From NCBI GenBank assembly GCA_902771535.1, contig CACXWU010000006.1:1-63335 (forward strand): DNA of 63,335 nucleotides, read 5' to 3'. The stretch comes from an uncultured Pseudomonadota bacterium. GTDB taxonomy: Bacteria > Pseudomonadota > Alphaproteobacteria > UBA3830. The stretch's first letter is position 1. Every line of letters begins with the position of its first letter. The notes beneath the pieces were generated by a model. It was not told the DNA's origin. It did not search any database and saw nothing but the letters and a program-made list of their open reading frames with translations. The translations under genes and the position numbers were made by a program. Positions 27,375 through 36,170 of the stretch are shown one piece after another.

Positions 27375-28748
27375 ATGACAATATTTAGGGATCGATCTCT
27401 AATTAAATTTGCAACTGCGTTGATGTTTTTCAGTTGCGCAGAGGCTCAGGCTATGACCTGGTCATGCGCCAACGGAAATACTGAAAAATCTTTTGACGTA
27501 AAAATACCGCTTTCACAGTGGCCGATCGTAAATTCTTTAACAACTCAACAGGAACAGGAGGTGTACAGATCTACCTGGGATCAGGAAAAACCTTTAGAAG
27601 AAAATCAAAAATGGTTGGTAAATCTGTTTATGGAAACCTGCTGTGATTTTTCATTCAAAAAAAGGACAGAAGAACTTAAAGGAATAACCGTAGGCAGGCT
27701 GGGAAGTGGCGAAGATATTGTTTTTACAAAACCAGGCATAAGTATAAATGCACACCCGAATTCGGCAGAAGTATTGATTTATAACGAAAGAGAAAAATTT
27801 TACGGTTTAAAGGCCTATGTCACAACAAATATATTTTTAAACATAGAACCTCTCGATTTAACGGAGCAAATGAAGAAAGATTTTGAGAAATGCGTATCAG
27901 AATTGACAAAAGATCCGATGGGTTGCGAGGTGTTACGAGTGGCGATATCAAAATACAAGGGAGGGACCACGGAACTTCCGAAGTTAACTTTTATCCCGGT
28001 AAAAAACAAAGACATAGGTTTAGCATATACCACGGATAGCAACATCTGGAGATATCTGAAAAATACCGACAAAATACACTTTAACGAATACAGAAAATTT
28101 TTCAGGTCCAGTAAATTTATAATGTTCTCGCCAAGATGGTCCAGTGATCAGCATAGTGGGTTATTTTTGAAATTGAAGCCCGAAAGTAGCGTGGAGAAAC
28201 CAGAGTTTTCATTAAATATCGGTATTGTTCCGAAAGAAGTGATCTTTTTGCACCAATTAATATATTCATTAAATGTCGAAGAGGATAATATATACAAACA
28301 AACCCAACTCATAGAACAAAGAGCGGGTTCGGGATATTTTCATGGCAGATTTGAAAGATTAGGGAATTTTTTAATAACAAACAAGCAAATGAATCTTTCT
28401 TTTCTATTGAATGATAACGTGTGTCGTACCATGTACGGACTCACTAAATACGGCAAAGATTTGATAAATGAATCGTCATATTTAGCCAAAAGATACGGCA
28501 TTATAAGGCCAATGTATCTGGGAATTAATACAAAATTTAAAGTAAACGGAGAAAAATTAACTCCCGAGGAATCTTACATACTTTATAGTGAATTTCTGAA
28601 AACAAACGGAGATCACGATGTATATTGGCATTATTTGGTCGAACAGGAATACCCAGAATTTGGACAGGGAAATTATCGTTGCTCGGATATTTCGGATAAA
28701 AACATTGTGACGGAAGAGAGGAATTCTAATTATTCCGAGGAAGTATAG
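27375..28748 (+). CDS. Secreted M91-like protein, zinc site degenerate (paralogue B)
   Basis: A 457-residue protein with a signal peptide (hydrophobic IKFATALMFFSCAEAQA, cleavage about 26). It shares the landmarks of paralogue A: CCDFSF (89-94), DPMGCEVLR (180-188), LPKLTFIPV, MFSPRW, then a helix VIFLHQLIYSLN (289-300), GLTKYGKDLINESSYLAKRYGIIRPMY (355-381, quoted in part by key residues G355, E366, R373, R378, Y381) and GDHDVYWHYL. The helix aligns with the HELIH zinc helix of M91 effectors, but reads HQLIY: first His kept, catalytic Glu and second His lost. So it is probably a catalytically dead or repurposed fold. AAAGGAG precedes the ATG. Likely single-gene unit with a small hairpin after the stop. 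Confidence 0.65.
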   Translation: MTIFRDRSLIKFATALMFFSCAEAQAMTWSCANGNTEKSFDVKIPLSQWPIVNSLTTQQEQEVYRSTWDQEKPLEENQKWLVNLFMETCCDFSFKKRTEELKGITVGRLGSGEDIVFTKPGISINAHPNSAEVLIYNEREKFYGLKAYVTTNIFLNIEPLDLTEQMKKDFEKCVSELTKDPMGCEVLRVAISKYKGGTTELPKLTFIPVKNKDIGLAYTTDSNIWRYLKNTDKIHFNEYRKFFRSSKFIMFSPRWSSDQHSGLFLKLKPESSVEKPEFSLNIGIVPKEVIFLHQLIYSLNVEEDNIYKQTQLIEQRAGSGYFHGRFERLGNFLITNKQMNLSFLLNDNVCRTMYGLTKYGKDLINESSYLAKRYGIIRPMYLGINTKFKVNGEKLTPEESYILYSEFLKTNGDHDVYWHYLVEQEYPEFGQGNYRCSDISDKNIVTEERNSNYSEEV

Positions 28749-29133
28749 GACGGAAATTCCGTTTTGAATGGGTTTGAAACACGTGTTACTGTCGCTCACT
28801 TGATGCGACACAGTCGAAAGTCGATCTGCAGAGCGGAACTTTAACCTCCTTCGCAAGCGCTTGTTGATGTATTCCTTCTCTTGTGGATTAATTCAAGTGT
28901 CGCGTAACTTTTCGATCTCTTGTTCGAAACAAATAAATATATTTTTTGATGACCTCTTTTTCGTGCGAATTAAGGAACTGCGTTCTTTGTCTTGCGAGTA
29001 AATCTCTCAATCTCTGTTCAGCCCGGGATATCTCTCAGCTAAGGCTGACCGCAGTCTTCCGATTGACTTACTCGCTATTCTTAATAAGCAAAACCACGCG
29101 GATCGTTTTACACAATTCCGCGCAGTTTTTCGT
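28749..29133. other. Gene-free 385 bp with serial short stem-loops
   Basis: Between two convergent genes lie many short inverted repeats with 7-20-base loops: ACGGA/TCCGT followed by TTTT (28750-28765, a weak terminator for paralogue B), GTCGC/GCGAC (about 28790), CTTG/CAAG (about 28890), TTCGA/TCGAA (about 28916), CAGCC/GGCTG (about 29020-29050), AGTC/GACT (about 29054) and CGCGGA/TCCGCG (about 29097-29122). Spacing is roughly 30-50 bases. No protein and none of the standard RNAs (RNase P, tmRNA, 4.5S) could be matched. Confidence 0.45.
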
Positions 29134-32100
29134 TTACCTTATGAATCTAGCGTCTCTCCGGTTTGGTTTCTGCGATAATTTTGCTTTATCCTTTATATCT
29201 GAATCCTTTATATCTGACACAGTTTCAACCAATGAAATTACTTCTTTGACAACAGACTTAATTGTTTGAATCTTCGATTGGTTGTTTTGAGCATACGGAT
29301 TTGGTAAATTATCTGTCAATTCGCTCAAATTTTTCATCTGTTTTGTAATTTTATCGAGTTTTTTCTTATCGATTTTCTCCGCAGGCTTCTTCTCTTCCGC
29401 CTCTGCATCCGCTTTGGCTTTTGAAACAGAGATATTTAGTCCTTGAATAACGTTTTCCAATACTTCATCTTGATATATTGCGTTTTCTATCGATTTTCTC
29501 AGATTATCAAGTTTTTCGATGATTCCCTCGACTTCTGTTCCCTTAATTTCCTCTTTTCCGGAAAAAACCTTAGCATGTGCGTCCAAAATCGCATTGATTG
29601 TCTTGGAAGTTGTCGCGAGTAAGTCCTGTGACATCTTAAATACCCAGATGTTGTCTGTATCCTTCGATGTCGAGAATAACGGCAAAGCAGGCTGCTTGAC
29701 AGCTAGACCGCAATTTTGAGCTAAAGCAAATACGACGTTAGGAATATCTTTCTCAGATAACAATCCTTTTTTCGCGTTAACTACGCCAAGGGTTATTCGA
29801 TCGCTAGACGTGACAAAATTATCAAAGACAAAATATTCTTTAAGAATGCTATTTACGTATTCTGCAAATCCCTTATTATCAATTTTTGTTGAAAAACTCC
29901 TTTCTGCTTTTTTCAATATATCCGGAATTGCTATTATATCTTTATCGATAGAGGCCACCCTCTCTTTATCGATAGAGGCCATCCCCTCTATATATTTTTC
30001 GCAATTTTTCTTTAATGCAGAAAAAGAAATCATGTTTTTGTCTCTGTTAGGGTCGGATGATGTTCCGAGCTTTGTCTTTCCATCGCCAGCCATTATTTCA
30101 AACAAAAATTGATGATCTTCCATCTTTGATTCAGTCTTTTGTTTACTCTGAATAGCTGCAAAAGCATAAACACTTGATTTAAACTTCGCGTTGCTGTTCA
30201 TTTTGTCTATTATACTGTTGGAAAAGGATTTACCGCACAAAGCCTTATCTTCGGTGAGTAATCTTAAATACTCCTCGATTACGTTTTTATCTTTGGTAAG
30301 CTGTTTTCCTCTAAATGCAGCAGCTATCTCGTTAACATTGAATTCAGCGAATTTTTCGGAGCTAATCCATTTATTTATTGAAGGAATTAGCGCTGTTCCG
30401 TACGCATCGTCCGATCCCGTAAACATTTTGCCGAATTGACTGTAGTTGTTGTTTCTCTCTACTTCTTTATCCTCGCCCTTCTCTGTCTTTATCTTTGTCT
30501 TCTCTATCTTACCGGCCTCTCCTACTAAGGTTCCGACGTCTGCTATACGATCACTGAGTCGACGGATAACGTTCAGCGGAGTATTCCCCTCCTCTTTCGA
30601 CACGATTGCCGTGTAGCTGTTGTTTAAGATGTCTCGTATATCCACCAATACCGATAACTGATCGTTTCCACTTAATGTTTCTTCGATACAGTGAAGCGCC
30701 TTCTCCACGACAACTTTTTCGGTAACAGAGTTCCCCGTTGGCAAAGTTATGGAGCCGCTCAAAGGTTTTAGGTCAACTTGCTTTGAGGATGTCGAGGCAT
30801 TTCCCTCGGCAGTGCTGTTCGAAGACGCCGAATTGGCTTCCTTGAGTTTTGCTGCAAAAAATCGCTTTAGTCTTATAATCTCAATGGCATCCAATGTCGC
30901 TCCTTCGGTAAACTCTTCGATTCTTGGCATCTCAGATAGATCCACTAAATTGCTGAAACTGTTGGACAGAACTACAGCTCTTTCCATAATAATATCTGCT
31001 TCTTTTAATGAAGCTATCAAATTCGGAATCGATTTCAGATTTTCGCCCGATTCCATGAATTTTGAAAAATATGAGGCAGCAATTCTTTTAATTTCCTGTG
31101 ATATGTCTTTGAAAAATTTTCCTCTGTCGGAATCAATCGCATAGTACGACTGTTTGTTCAATTTTTGCAGAGGGCCTCGCAGGGATTCCAACAAATCGCG
31201 GAATTCCTTGATGGTGGAGTCGCTCGCGAACTTTTTTTCCAAAACTTCCAGCTCCTTGTTCAGTCGATTAATCAAAAGAGACGCGGCGCCACCAGAAACA
31301 CCAATTCCTTCAGAGATTACCTCCTTATTGCCCTGTAAATAGAAATTCACAATATTTGCCATTTGTATTGCGCCGTCAGACACCAGAAGATCGTTCAGCT
31401 TATCTCTTAAATCTCTCACTAGGTCACTCACGTTCACTTTTGTTGAAACAGGAGATCCAGGAGGCGGCGGTACATTCGTATTTCCCATCATAGCCGGAGG
31501 CAGCGGAGGTGGTGGAGGCGGCGCAGGCGGTATACTTCCATTCCCCGTCGTAGCTGAAGGTGGAGGCGAAGGCAGCATATTATTCCCCGTCGTAGCTGGT
31601 GGTACGTTTGTATTTCCCGTCATAGCCGGTGGTGGAGTCGATACGCTTGCACTTCCAGCCTGATCCAGAGATTGTGTCAATATATTCGTATTACCGTTCG
31701 GCGTTGGCTGCGTTGATGGCAAGCCGCTCTCTGTTCCTGATTCGGATTGAGAAAGATTGTCCTCTGTTTGAGGATAAAAATCCTGTTCTGTTTGTGATTC
31801 GGAATCATAATTCTGTTTCAAATTATTATTATATTTCTCATTACCTTCACTATTCTTCTCTGACTTAGAAAAACTTTCATTGGATGACTTAGAATCAGAA
31901 AGTCCATCAAGGCTATTAAGATTAATATTTTCTTTGAGATCATTTTCCATAGAATATGTTGGTTGTTTATTATAAGGCGCAAAATTATCTGTTTCATAAG
32001 AAGCATTATTTTTATTCTTCTTATGCTTTTTCTTGTGTTTTTTGGACTTTTTTCCATTAGAAGAAGTATTATTATCTTTCTTATTTTTGCTGTCAGAATT

Positions 32101-32319
32101 ATTCAAGCTTTCACTATCCTCCTCTGAGTTATTTAAGGAGAATAGTTGATCAAAGGAATCCGAAAACTCTTCTTTACCTAATAGATTACTGGATTGAGTC
32201 AATTTAATTTTAATTCTATCAGCAAAGCTGGTAGGACCGACATCTTTCGCAAAAACATCGTTTTCCACTAGGGAAGACATTGCTCCCAAAACAATCATGT
32301 TCAAAATTATAACTCTCAT
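29134..32319 (-). CDS. Large secreted protein with FH1-like proline-rich tract
   Basis: A 1,061-residue protein: signal peptide (MRVIILNMIVLGAMSSL, cleavage near FA at 24), an acidic Ser/Asn region, a polybasic cluster (about 78-104, including KKSKKHKKKHKK), a Ser/Gln-rich stretch, then at about 229-290 four imperfect repeats of the form PPA-(M/T)-(T/M)-GN separated by proline runs, including PPPPPPLPP and PPPPG. This looks like a formin FH1 or ActA/RickA-type profilin/SH3-binding tract. The remaining 770 residues are mostly charged helices; no clear WH2 or FH2 domain could be identified. ATG 32319 is preferred: TAAAGGAG stands 6 bases before it. An actin-related role is inference only. Confidence 0.7.
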   Translation of the reverse strand: MRVIILNMIVLGAMSSLVENDVFAKDVGPTSFADRIKIKLTQSSNLLGKEEFSDSFDQLFSLNNSEEDSESLNNSDSKNKKDNNTSSNGKKSKKHKKKHKKNKNNASYETDNFAPYNKQPTYSMENDLKENINLNSLDGLSDSKSSNESFSKSEKNSEGNEKYNNNLKQNYDSESQTEQDFYPQTEDNLSQSESGTESGLPSTQPTPNGNTNILTQSLDQAGSASVSTPPPAMTGNTNVPPATTGNNMLPSPPPSATTGNGSIPPAPPPPPPLPPAMMGNTNVPPPPGSPVSTKVNVSDLVRDLRDKLNDLLVSDGAIQMANIVNFYLQGNKEVISEGIGVSGGAASLLINRLNKELEVLEKKFASDSTIKEFRDLLESLRGPLQKLNKQSYYAIDSDRGKFFKDISQEIKRIAASYFSKFMESGENLKSIPNLIASLKEADIIMERAVVLSNSFSNLVDLSEMPRIEEFTEGATLDAIEIIRLKRFFAAKLKEANSASSNSTAEGNASTSSKQVDLKPLSGSITLPTGNSVTEKVVVEKALHCIEETLSGNDQLSVLVDIRDILNNSYTAIVSKEEGNTPLNVIRRLSDRIADVGTLVGEAGKIEKTKIKTEKGEDKEVERNNNYSQFGKMFTGSDDAYGTALIPSINKWISSEKFAEFNVNEIAAAFRGKQLTKDKNVIEEYLRLLTEDKALCGKSFSNSIIDKMNSNAKFKSSVYAFAAIQSKQKTESKMEDHQFLFEIMAGDGKTKLGTSSDPNRDKNMISFSALKKNCEKYIEGMASIDKERVASIDKDIIAIPDILKKAERSFSTKIDNKGFAEYVNSILKEYFVFDNFVTSSDRITLGVVNAKKGLLSEKDIPNVVFALAQNCGLAVKQPALPLFSTSKDTDNIWVFKMSQDLLATTSKTINAILDAHAKVFSGKEEIKGTEVEGIIEKLDNLRKSIENAIYQDEVLENVIQGLNISVSKAKADAEAEEKKPAEKIDKKKLDKITKQMKNLSELTDNLPNPYAQNNQSKIQTIKSVVKEVISLVETVSDIKDSDIKDKAKLSQKPNRRDARFIR

Positions 32320-32780
32320 TTCATTCTCCTTTACTTTCCGCACATCCCAAAGGACGTACAAACTTTATCTTCACAGCACATCCCCAGGGATGCACAAATT
32401 TCCGCATGTTCCCAAGAACAAGTTCATGCACTTTCTCCGAGTATCCCTAACAGCAGGATATATCAGCACATTTCTATCGAGTCCCTGTAAGAGAGGTTTT
32501 GCCCTCAATACACCTCGATCAATTTATGCATCTCCAATAAAAAGATGCACCCGCGTATTTCTGCCACGAATATCTGCCTAAAATCCCTCACATATCCACA
32601 AAGAAATGCTTTTCTCTTCACGCATTCTTTCTGAATAACGTGCAATAACACAAACCCTCGACGCGCGTCTCTGCAAAAAGAGACACGTTCGACGTTACTA
32701 CCCTATTGATTAACTACAAAAACTCATCGGCGCGCGGATTCGGCGGACAAACTACGCCCTTATTGTAAGGATATCCGAAA
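32320..32780 (-). promoter_or_regulatory. Long structured leader: about ten serial stem-loops
   Basis: Upstream of the 1,061-residue gene, about 400 bases are packed with short inverted repeats, read here on the minus strand: GTCTC/GAGAC, CACG..ATTC/GAAT..CGTG, TGCATCT/AGATGCA (perfect 7 bp, 32527-32549), TATCC/GGATA, GCATG..GTTC/GAAC..CATGC, GCATCC/GGATGTGC and ACGTCC/GGATGT. Several units share a GTGCAT...ATGTGCGG outline while stem bases differ in a pair-preserving way, suggesting a reiterated hairpin whose structure has been kept. Further upstream to 32886 the sequence is AT-rich and shows no gene. Confidence 0.5.
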
Positions 32781-32886
32781 TTTGTTAATAAAACGTTAAA
32801 TTTTCAAAAATTTTATATTTTAAACAAATTTTCTCGTCGATTATTGAAATTTCAAAATTATACGATCGACATTTCGAGAGAAACTG

Positions 32887-35523
32887 TTATGAAATTTCCT
32901 TTACACGCGCAAGTTGCATATAGGTTTTATTATATTTGTCGTCTCGATTGATTTTATAAGGTATTTTAAGTGCAAAATAATCATGCAAAATCTCTAGGAT
33001 TTTTTCAAAAACATTTTCGCAGATTAATTTAGTGTCTTCCGTCGTTTTTGAGACATATACTATGTGTTTTTCTCGGGGTTTTAGTTGCCAAAAACTCATG
33101 GTTTTGACGTCTGTTTTTCCCAACTTGAACCCATTTTTTGAAGCGATTATGCTTTCAACTGGAAGTTGTATTTTTTCCCCATCCTTTACCTTTTTTAGGC
33201 TGGGAATTTCTCCGGTTTTGTAATCGATAATTGAAATATTTCCGTCAGAATCGAGTTCCAGCCGATCCGCCTTCGACGCGATTTCTACCTGAATATTTTT
33301 ATCTTCACGTAAAATTTCTAAACTTATTTTTCCCTCAATTTCCGAAAAATTTTTCAAATTGTCGTTGAAATTATCAATAAAAAATTTCAGAATCGAGTCG
33401 ACATTGAAGTACCAAAGTCCCAAATTTTCCGAATATATGAACCTTTCGCGGCAAATTTTCTCGAAAAGTTCACGTAAAAAGCGAAATTTATCATCGCGAA
33501 CGTGTTTTTTCACAAAATCATCGAAAATTTTGTGAATCAGATTGCCCTTCAAATTTTTTCTCGAATTGACAGGAAACAATTCCTTCAGGCGCAGAATTTT
33601 TTTTGCATAATAAACGTAAGGATTGCCGATCAACGAATCCAAATCCGAAACCCAAAAAGTTGTCGGGCGGAATTTCACGGCAGGAGATGGTGCGCTGAAA
33701 CTGAAGAGAGAAAATTTCGACGGGGATTTTATTTTACGCATCAAATTTTTGCAACTAACATCTTGTTTTAACTCGTAATTTTTTAATCGGCTGTAGTGCT
33801 GCGCCTGCTCGCCATTCTCCATGACAGAACGAGTCACCAAAACTTTCGGTTTGTTGATCAATTTTTCCCACACACAGGCGTAAAATTCGTTGCGTTCGTC
33901 AACAGTGTTGATTTCCAGCTGTTGCAGCATCGAATCGCTCATCCAGAAATCGCTCGAACCCGAGGATTTCCACGAGTTTTCGTTCGCTCCGCAAATAATA
34001 ATCTGATCCGCGTCTGCAAGCTGTGATTCGAGAATTCCCAGAATCACTACCCCGGGCGTGTAACTGATATTTTCGCGCAAAGAGCTGCTCAAAAAGTGAT
34101 TTTTCAGGAAAATACAAAACTCGGCAAGCGAAATGTTTTCAAATTCCTGCGGTTGCAGAATTTCAGTGAACCTTACTGCTGCGGACTCATTTAGCAAATT
34201 TATAAAATCCGAAAAATATTCCCGCCAAAAATTGAAGTCGGCGTTATCTGGAAATTTCGAAAACTCCTTCAAGCGAAAAACAAATTCCGCGAGCTTTTCG
34301 AACGGAGATTTTTGCTCGTTAAGCGGAAGTGTTGAAAATTTTTCCTCGTCAGGTTCAACGAGAAGCGAGTTTGAAGCTTCTTCCGTATAAATTCTATCCT
34401 CGAAAAGATTTTCTGTATGCTCAGGGGCTTTAAATTCGGTTTTTGAAAAATCTGACTCCTTTTCAGGCCAAAATATATTAAAAGTTTGGAAGAAATTTTG
34501 AGGATAATTCTCCTTTTTTCGCAAAAAATCTTCCAATTCAAAAACGGAATTTTTTATCGAATCGTTGAACTTTAACAAATTGATGACATCAGCATTTTGA
34601 AAATCGTGTTCGATTGCGAAAATTATTTGCGAAATTATTTGCCCGACCAAAGTGCGGTGCAACGCTGTCCCCGAGGAGTCGTCCGCAGCGATATCCCACT
34701 TCAGCAGTTCCGTCTTGATTTTTTGAGTCAGAGCAAGATTGGAAGAAACGATCAGGACAGACTCGTTTTGCGCCAGTGCTTTTCTCGTCGTCAAAGAGAC
34801 CGCGAGAGCCTCATCGGAATTATCCGTCGTCTCGATAATTTTTCTGTTCGCGGGAATTTTTTGTTTCACCTCGACATTTTTGATTTTCAATTGAGGCCAC
34901 TTATCTTTAAACAAGCGATTGATTTTTTTGAAATTATCCCCGTCCTCGTTTTCTAAACCACTGACCACGACGAATCCGGAATCCAAGGCTTGTAAATACA
35001 GTTGTCGATTGTAAAAATTCTCTTCCAGCAGTCCCGCGACAACGATTTTTTCGCCATCAAGCGACGAAAAAAAGTCGTTCAGCTTTGTTTCGAGATTGTT
35101 TTTGAACTCTGAAATTTCAGAATTTTCTAGAATTTTATCCAAAATAAACAAAGTACTCTTCCAGCTATCGTTAAATTTTTCGGGAATCATCAATTTTCGA
35201 TAATCAGCTCGGTTGAAAATTAAATTTCGGATCAGTGAAGACAAGCTCTCTGACAGGTCAAACAGTGTACTGAACGGAACGGAATAAGTGTTGTCACGCA
35301 AAAATTTCAACAGAAGAAAATTTATATCAGGGAAATTTAAAATGTCGGAAATCGAAATTATCTCGGGCACAACACAGTTAAATTTGGAAATTTCACGCTT
35401 AAATGCCCGACAACTTCGGTTATTTGGCAGGAAGATCTTTGTTACATCAGGTTCCGCCGATATAATTTTGGCGAGCTCTTGAAAAAAATTGCACTCAAGC
35501 GGAATGTTGTAGATTTTCGACAT
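32887..35523 (-). CDS. addB: Double-strand-break repair protein AddB
   Basis: An 878-residue AddB of the alphaproteobacterial type, the subunit that pairs with the AddA helicase-nuclease to process broken DNA ends for RecA. The N-terminus has the inactivated helicase-like start (IFLPNNRSCRAFKREI). The C-terminus is a PD-(D/E)XK (RecB-type) nuclease: GNLIHKIFDDF with its His, ADRLELDSDGNISIIDYKTGE with the Asp and the D-Y-K-T motif, then Gln in KIQLPVES. It is shorter than many AddB proteins (about 1,000). No addA is adjacent or elsewhere in the window, although addA normally follows addB. It starts within the end of rsmG (29-base overlap), so the order is trxA-rsmG-addB. Confidence 0.85.
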   Translation of the reverse strand: MSKIYNIPLECNFFQELAKIISAEPDVTKIFLPNNRSCRAFKREISKFNCVVPEIISISDILNFPDINFLLLKFLRDNTYSVPFSTLFDLSESLSSLIRNLIFNRADYRKLMIPEKFNDSWKSTLFILDKILENSEISEFKNNLETKLNDFFSSLDGEKIVVAGLLEENFYNRQLYLQALDSGFVVVSGLENEDGDNFKKINRLFKDKWPQLKIKNVEVKQKIPANRKIIETTDNSDEALAVSLTTRKALAQNESVLIVSSNLALTQKIKTELLKWDIAADDSSGTALHRTLVGQIISQIIFAIEHDFQNADVINLLKFNDSIKNSVFELEDFLRKKENYPQNFFQTFNIFWPEKESDFSKTEFKAPEHTENLFEDRIYTEEASNSLLVEPDEEKFSTLPLNEQKSPFEKLAEFVFRLKEFSKFPDNADFNFWREYFSDFINLLNESAAVRFTEILQPQEFENISLAEFCIFLKNHFLSSSLRENISYTPGVVILGILESQLADADQIIICGANENSWKSSGSSDFWMSDSMLQQLEINTVDERNEFYACVWEKLINKPKVLVTRSVMENGEQAQHYSRLKNYELKQDVSCKNLMRKIKSPSKFSLFSFSAPSPAVKFRPTTFWVSDLDSLIGNPYVYYAKKILRLKELFPVNSRKNLKGNLIHKIFDDFVKKHVRDDKFRFLRELFEKICRERFIYSENLGLWYFNVDSILKFFIDNFNDNLKNFSEIEGKISLEILREDKNIQVEIASKADRLELDSDGNISIIDYKTGEIPSLKKVKDGEKIQLPVESIIASKNGFKLGKTDVKTMSFWQLKPREKHIVYVSKTTEDTKLICENVFEKILEILHDYFALKIPYKINRDDKYNKTYMQLARVKEIS

Positions 35524-36127
35524 CTTCTATATTGTATACCAAAATAATGCGTCCGGATTCGTCGGTTACGCTGTTAAAAATTTCATAGTCAAACCGAAAA
35601 AATTTCAAGGCATCTTCGATTTCCTGCTCGACCTTTTTCCCTTTTAAAAATACGCCGTAATTTGAATATTTTTTCGCAAATCCGATCAAAACTTTCAATT
35701 CGGCGAACCCTCTGGCAGTGAGAGTATCGAATTTGCCATCGATATTTTCTATACGATCCAGAACAAGTTCAACCTTTGCTGAAGTCTGTCGGGCGACTTC
35801 CGATAGAAATGTCATTTTTCTTTGGTCCGAATCCACACATGTTACGTCGAAACTCTCGGTAATTCCAAATAGTTTCAAGAATTCGATGTTTTTACTGACG
35901 ATGGCGAGCACCATCCCCGGGAAACCTCCTCCTGATCCGATGTCCAGAACCGTTCTGCCTCTTAAAAAAGGAATCAATTGCAAACTATCCTCAATATGCC
36001 TTGCCCAAATGTTGTTCAATGTTCCACGTGAAACCAAGTTAATCGCTTTCTGCCATTTCAATAAAAGATTTTTGTAAATTTCTAGATTATTTCGAATATT
36101 TTGCGGAAGGTGTTCCACGTGAAACAT
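35495..36127 (-). CDS. rsmG: 16S rRNA (guanine-527-N7)-methyltransferase RsmG
   Basis: A 210-residue SAM-dependent enzyme (GidB) that methylates G527 of 16S rRNA. Motifs: LLLKWQKAINLVSRGT, WARHIEDSLQL, VLDIGSGGGFPGMVLAI for SAM binding, VDSDQRKMTFL and the late TARGFAEL. ATG 36127 gives the canonical length (E. coli 207) and starts MFHVEHL, which is what a parS site reads as in this frame; earlier in-frame codons back to 36223 are inside trxA and include a second FHVER from another parS. Usually this gene abuts parA; here it lies between trxA and addB. Confidence 0.93.
   Translation of the reverse strand: MFHVEHLPQNIRNNLEIYKNLLLKWQKAINLVSRGTLNNIWARHIEDSLQLIPFLRGRTVLDIGSGGGFPGMVLAIVSKNIEFLKLFGITESFDVTCVDSDQRKMTFLSEVARQTSAKVELVLDRIENIDGKFDTLTARGFAELKVLIGFAKKYSNYGVFLKGKKVEQEIEDALKFFRFDYEIFNSVTDESGRIILVYNIEDVENLQHSA
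36020..36035 (+). other. parS: parS-like site 1 (inside rsmG)
   Basis: TGTTCCACGTGAAACC matches the bacterial parS palindrome (TGTTYCACGTGRAACA) at 15 of 16 positions. It lies in the rsmG coding region, encoding the VSRGT stretch. Confidence 0.7.
36111..36126 (+). other. parS: parS-like site 2 (rsmG start)
   Basis: TGTTCCACGTGAAACA is a full match to the parS consensus and sits immediately at the rsmG start codon, so it encodes the FHVEH residues. ParB encoded at 21075 is the expected binder. Confidence 0.85.
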
Positions 36128-36146
36128 TTCGCGATGATTTTTAAAT

Positions 36147-36162
36147 CGTTCCACGTGAAATA
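36147..36162 (+). other. parS: parS-like site 3 (trxA-rsmG junction)
   Basis: CGTTCCACGTGAAATA matches the parS core (GTTCCACGTGAAA) with end mismatches. It lies 21 bases from site 2, between the trxA stop and rsmG. Confidence 0.65.
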
Positions 36163-36170
36163 TCCCTGAA

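Noticed and set aside
28749-29133. RNase P RNA or tmRNA in the hairpin-rich gap
   Set aside because: No conserved P4-type or alanine-tRNA-like elements could be found on either strand.
29134-32319. Formin FH2 or WH2 actin-nucleation domain in the proline-rich protein
   Set aside because: The helical regions after the proline tract do not show the FH2 core or the WH2 LKK(T/V) motif by eye, so only the FH1-like tract is claimed.
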